A DNA stretch of 8,534 nucleotides, taken from the NCBI GenBank assembly GCA_937899145.1, contig CALBPW010000288.1:1-8534 (forward strand), given 5' to 3'. The translations under genes and the position numbers were made by a program. Below, piece after piece: positions 6,806 to 8,534 of this stretch. The first letter of the stretch is position 1, and each line of letters starts with the position of its first letter. The notes beneath the pieces are model-generated. The model searched no databases. It worked only from the letters and a program-made list of their open reading frames with translations, and was not told the DNA's origin. The DNA is from an uncultured Bacteroidota bacterium. Its GTDB lineage: Bacteria; Bacteroidota; Bacteroidia; Bacteroidales; SZUA-534.

Positions 6806-7282
6806 TTAGTTGATAAGTTCGATAATGAAATAGTAAGTGATTAATCCTGAGATGATTAACTTTAGAATAATACCGGTAAGTATGCCAATAAACGAGCCGA
6901 CAGCGGCTTGAAGTGCCTGGTCGGTTTGTTGAGTGCCGGTGTATTCGCCAATAAAAGCCCCAACAAATGGGAAAAATATGATGCAAGCGGGCCCGCAAAA
7001 CATACCGATTACAAGTCCAATTGTGGCTCCCCATGTGCCGCGTTTGCTGCCACCAAATTTTTTTGTGCCCCAAGCAGGTACAATATAATCGAGTGCGGTA
7101 ACAACAATAGCTAATAATGCCATGATAATCAAGAAGGTAGTGCTAAAATCTCCCCAACGCGTGATTTGTAACATTATAAGTGCCAAAAAGCTAAGTGGTG
7201 GCCCCGGTAGAACTGGTAAGACGCAGCCAATCAGTCCTAATAATATTAAACTGCTGCCAAAAACAAGAAAAATGTAATCCAT
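6806..7282 (-). CDS. DUF456 family small integral membrane protein
   Basis: The protein has 158 residues from the ATG at 7282. The reading frame stays open to a TTG at 7333 (17 more residues, polar, KKLKIQLLSISKSAPF), but the ATG gives MDYIFLVFG directly before the first membrane helix, as usual in this family, so I prefer it. Seen: an N-terminal hydrophobic hairpin with GLIGCVLPVLPGPPLSFLAL (residues 16-35), the family hallmark; a second helix near 52-70; then a glycine-rich membrane stretch (TWGATIGLVIGMFCGP and FVGAFIGEYTG) and a C-terminal helix. About four or five membrane passes are expected in the inner membrane. The function of DUF456 (PF04306) is not established. It is separated from folE by a promoter, so it is likely a single-gene unit. 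No consensus promoter was found upstream, in the stretch that approaches the suspected chimeric junction. Confidence 0.85.
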   Translation of the reverse strand: MDYIFLVFGSSLILLGLIGCVLPVLPGPPLSFLALIMLQITRWGDFSTTFLIIMALLAIVVTALDYIVPAWGTKKFGGSKRGTWGATIGLVIGMFCGPACIIFFPFVGAFIGEYTGTQQTDQALQAAVGSFIGILTGIILKLIISGLITYYFIIELIN

Positions 7283-7576
7283 AAATGGTGCTGATTTAGA
7301 AATCGAAAGTAGTTGAATTTTTAGCTTCTTCAAAAGCGAGTTTTGGTTGATTAATTGTTATAAGATGATAAATTATTGATATACAAATAGTTTTGGATTG
7401 AGGAAAAATTTTATTCAAAATGAAAAAAAAATTTTCAATTGAATGTTAAACGATTAAAACTTTCATTTACTTTGAAACGTTAATTCTTATTTATTGATGG
7501 AATAAATGAACCCTATTTTGAAAAAATATCCGCTAATGCAACAAATCATAACCAAAATGGAACGGACGTGAAATTT
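7283..7576. other. AT-rich non-coding stretch ending at the suspected chimeric junction
   Basis: There are 294 bases without a supported gene. The part up to about 7,560 has the strongly AT-rich character of the other Bacteroidales spacers, including A and T runs near 7402-7437 that form only a weak hairpin. No TAnnTTTG box is visible for the DUF456 gene. Between about 7560 and 7576 the sequence changes to that of the adjacent kinase gene. The exact breakpoint cannot be fixed by eye. Confidence 0.5.
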
Positions 7577-8513
7577 TCAAGTATCCGGCTCCCTGTTTTG
7601 CAACATGATCCACAACGTAAAAATCCCATCCGCACCACAAAATGTGACTTCCCCGAAATACTTCTCCGCTACCCTTTTCATATTGCGCATTCCGATTCCA
7701 TGTTTCGCGGGGTCTTCCTTCAGGCTTTCCGGATATTCCTCTCCGGATTCCATACGCAACTCTCCGTTGAAGGAATTTCTGACTTCGATCAATAAGGTCT
7801 GATCCTTCCTCTTCGTCGATAAAGTAATAAATCCGTCGTTCGATTTTTCCTTCCCGTCTCCGGAAGCTTCCATGCAGAATTTTTCACAGGCCTCTATGGC
7901 ATTGTCCAGCGCATTTCCAAGGATCAAACACAAGTCAAAACTGCGAATCCCGCTGCCCTGCGGAAGTAAAAAGCAGTCCGCATCAAACAGGCTTCCGGGA
8001 ATTCTTTCGACAGCAGCATAATACTTCATATTTAACAAACTGTCTACCATGCTGTCTCCGGTCCTAAATTTAAAATCCGCCTCTCTGATACTTTGCTTGG
8101 CATCCGCAAGATATCTTCCAAGCTGCTCATTCCCAGTATCAGTGTTGAGATTTAAAACAACTGATATCAGATTCTTCATGTCATGCCGCATCGCGCGGCC
8201 GGCTTCATTTACTCTCTCCACTTCTCTCAGTTGCGATTGCAATCCCTCCACCTGCTGCTCCAGCATCCGCATACTGAATTCTTTTTCCTTGCGTTTCGTC
8301 ATATCCTGATAAAAAAGGATCGTCAGCACAATGCCACCCAAAATCGTGATCCACATCAGCGGCACAAACACATGTAATACCGGATATCTGTCGTATACCA
8401 GATGCGGCACACCATCCTCCAGTGTATAGAGCATACTGCGAAGCAACAATCCCAAAATCCACCCTGTAAATGCCGGCGAGAGCAGATACAGAACATCCCG
8501 GGTATCCATCCTG
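7577..8513 (-). CDS. GHKL (AgrC-type) sensor histidine kinase, C-terminal part; foreign to the rest of the window
   Basis: The gene is 5'-truncated where adapter sequence begins, so no start can be given; the ATG at 8509 is internal. Counting from that Met, about 310 residues remain: two membrane helices (about 8-27 and 44-67), a coiled-coil linker (about 71-105), the phospho-acceptor motif MRHDMKN with H109, an N-box GNALDNAIEA (198-207), and a late G-box HGIGMRNMKRVAEKY (270-284). The canonical DxGxG of HATPase domains is replaced by RNSFNG, as in AgrC relatives. This architecture suits peptide-sensing kinases paired with LytTR response regulators in Firmicutes; no regulator is in the window. 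Wording such as LRSMLYTLEDGVPH resembles Lachnospiraceae GHKL proteins. Codons CTG, CCG, AGG, ACG and GTG are frequent, unlike the TTG/AAA/GAA-rich genes to the left. It most likely comes from a different genome. Confidence 0.85.
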
Positions 8514-8533
8514 AGATCGGAAGAGCACACGTC
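8514..8533 (+). other. Illumina TruSeq adapter sequence left in the assembly
   Basis: These 20 bases match the start of the TruSeq read-1 adapter (AGATCGGAAGAGC followed by ACACGTC) without a mismatch; the final base, 8534, is C where the adapter has T. Read on the minus strand they produce the spurious N-terminus MCSSDLR in front of the kinase fragment, a known signature of adapter contamination in predicted proteins. This is not biological sequence. Confidence 0.97.
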
Positions 8534-8534
8534 C

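Noticed and set aside
7283..7333. N-terminal extension of the DUF456 protein from a TTG at 7333
   Set aside because: The ATG at 7282 directly precedes the first membrane helix as in the family; the 17 extra residues are polar and lack support.
7402..7437. Hairpin from A and T runs upstream of the DUF456 gene
   Set aside because: The arms are short homopolymer runs with a mismatch; such pairing is expected by chance in AT-rich spacers.
8205..8528. Second minus-strand frame of 107 codons entering the kinase region from the adapter
   Set aside because: It is out of frame with the kinase motifs, and its start lies in adapter sequence.

Overview
The window is best read as an assembled metagenome contig made of two unrelated pieces. 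Positions 1 to about 7,560 look like low-GC Bacteroidales (Bacteroidota) chromosome. All seven genes there lie on the minus strand, and two upstream regions carry the Bacteroidota sigma-factor pattern (TTTG-like box, 19-base spacer, TAnnTTTG). Positions of about 7,571 to 8,513 encode the C-terminal part of an AgrC/GHKL-type sensor kinase of Lachnospiraceae/Clostridia style, with different codon use. The last 20 bases before the final base (8514-8533) are Illumina TruSeq adapter sequence. The right-hand piece is therefore most simply an assembly chimera with an untrimmed adapter, not a horizontally acquired gene.

Transcription of the Bacteroidales part runs from high to low coordinates: a DUF456 membrane protein (7282-6806); folE, GTP cyclohydrolase I (6540-5920), with its own well-matched promoter and a leader of about 180 bases; fabD, malonyl-CoA:ACP transacylase (5738-4854); purB, adenylosuccinate lyase (4719-3370); an MsbA-like ABC half-exporter (3358-1535) starting 11 bases after purB; then a divided HdrC/HdrB-like iron-sulfur pair (hdrC 1337-642; hdrB 649 to beyond the left edge) overlapping by 8 bases. 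The first five are mostly housekeeping genes (folate/pterin, fatty-acid and purine synthesis, lipid or drug export) without an obvious shared pathway. The Hdr pair belongs to an electron-transfer module typical of anaerobes; its HdrA and any hydrogenase-type partners would lie beyond position 1.

The intergenic regions hold the less ordinary signals. There is a perfect 15-base palindrome exactly inside the spacer of the hdr promoter. A degenerate 7-base-period array (1434-1519) follows the ABC transporter, and a 7/9-base-period GTTTAA array (5750-5826) precedes fabD. A 14-bp hairpin after fabD pairs fully only in minus-strand RNA, and a two-stem dyad sits in the folE leader. The HdrB-like protein has lost two of the five cysteines that hold the N-terminal non-cubane cluster in methanogen HdrB.

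No rRNA, tRNA, CRISPR array, transposase or phage gene was seen, and no new defence or mobile system is evident.
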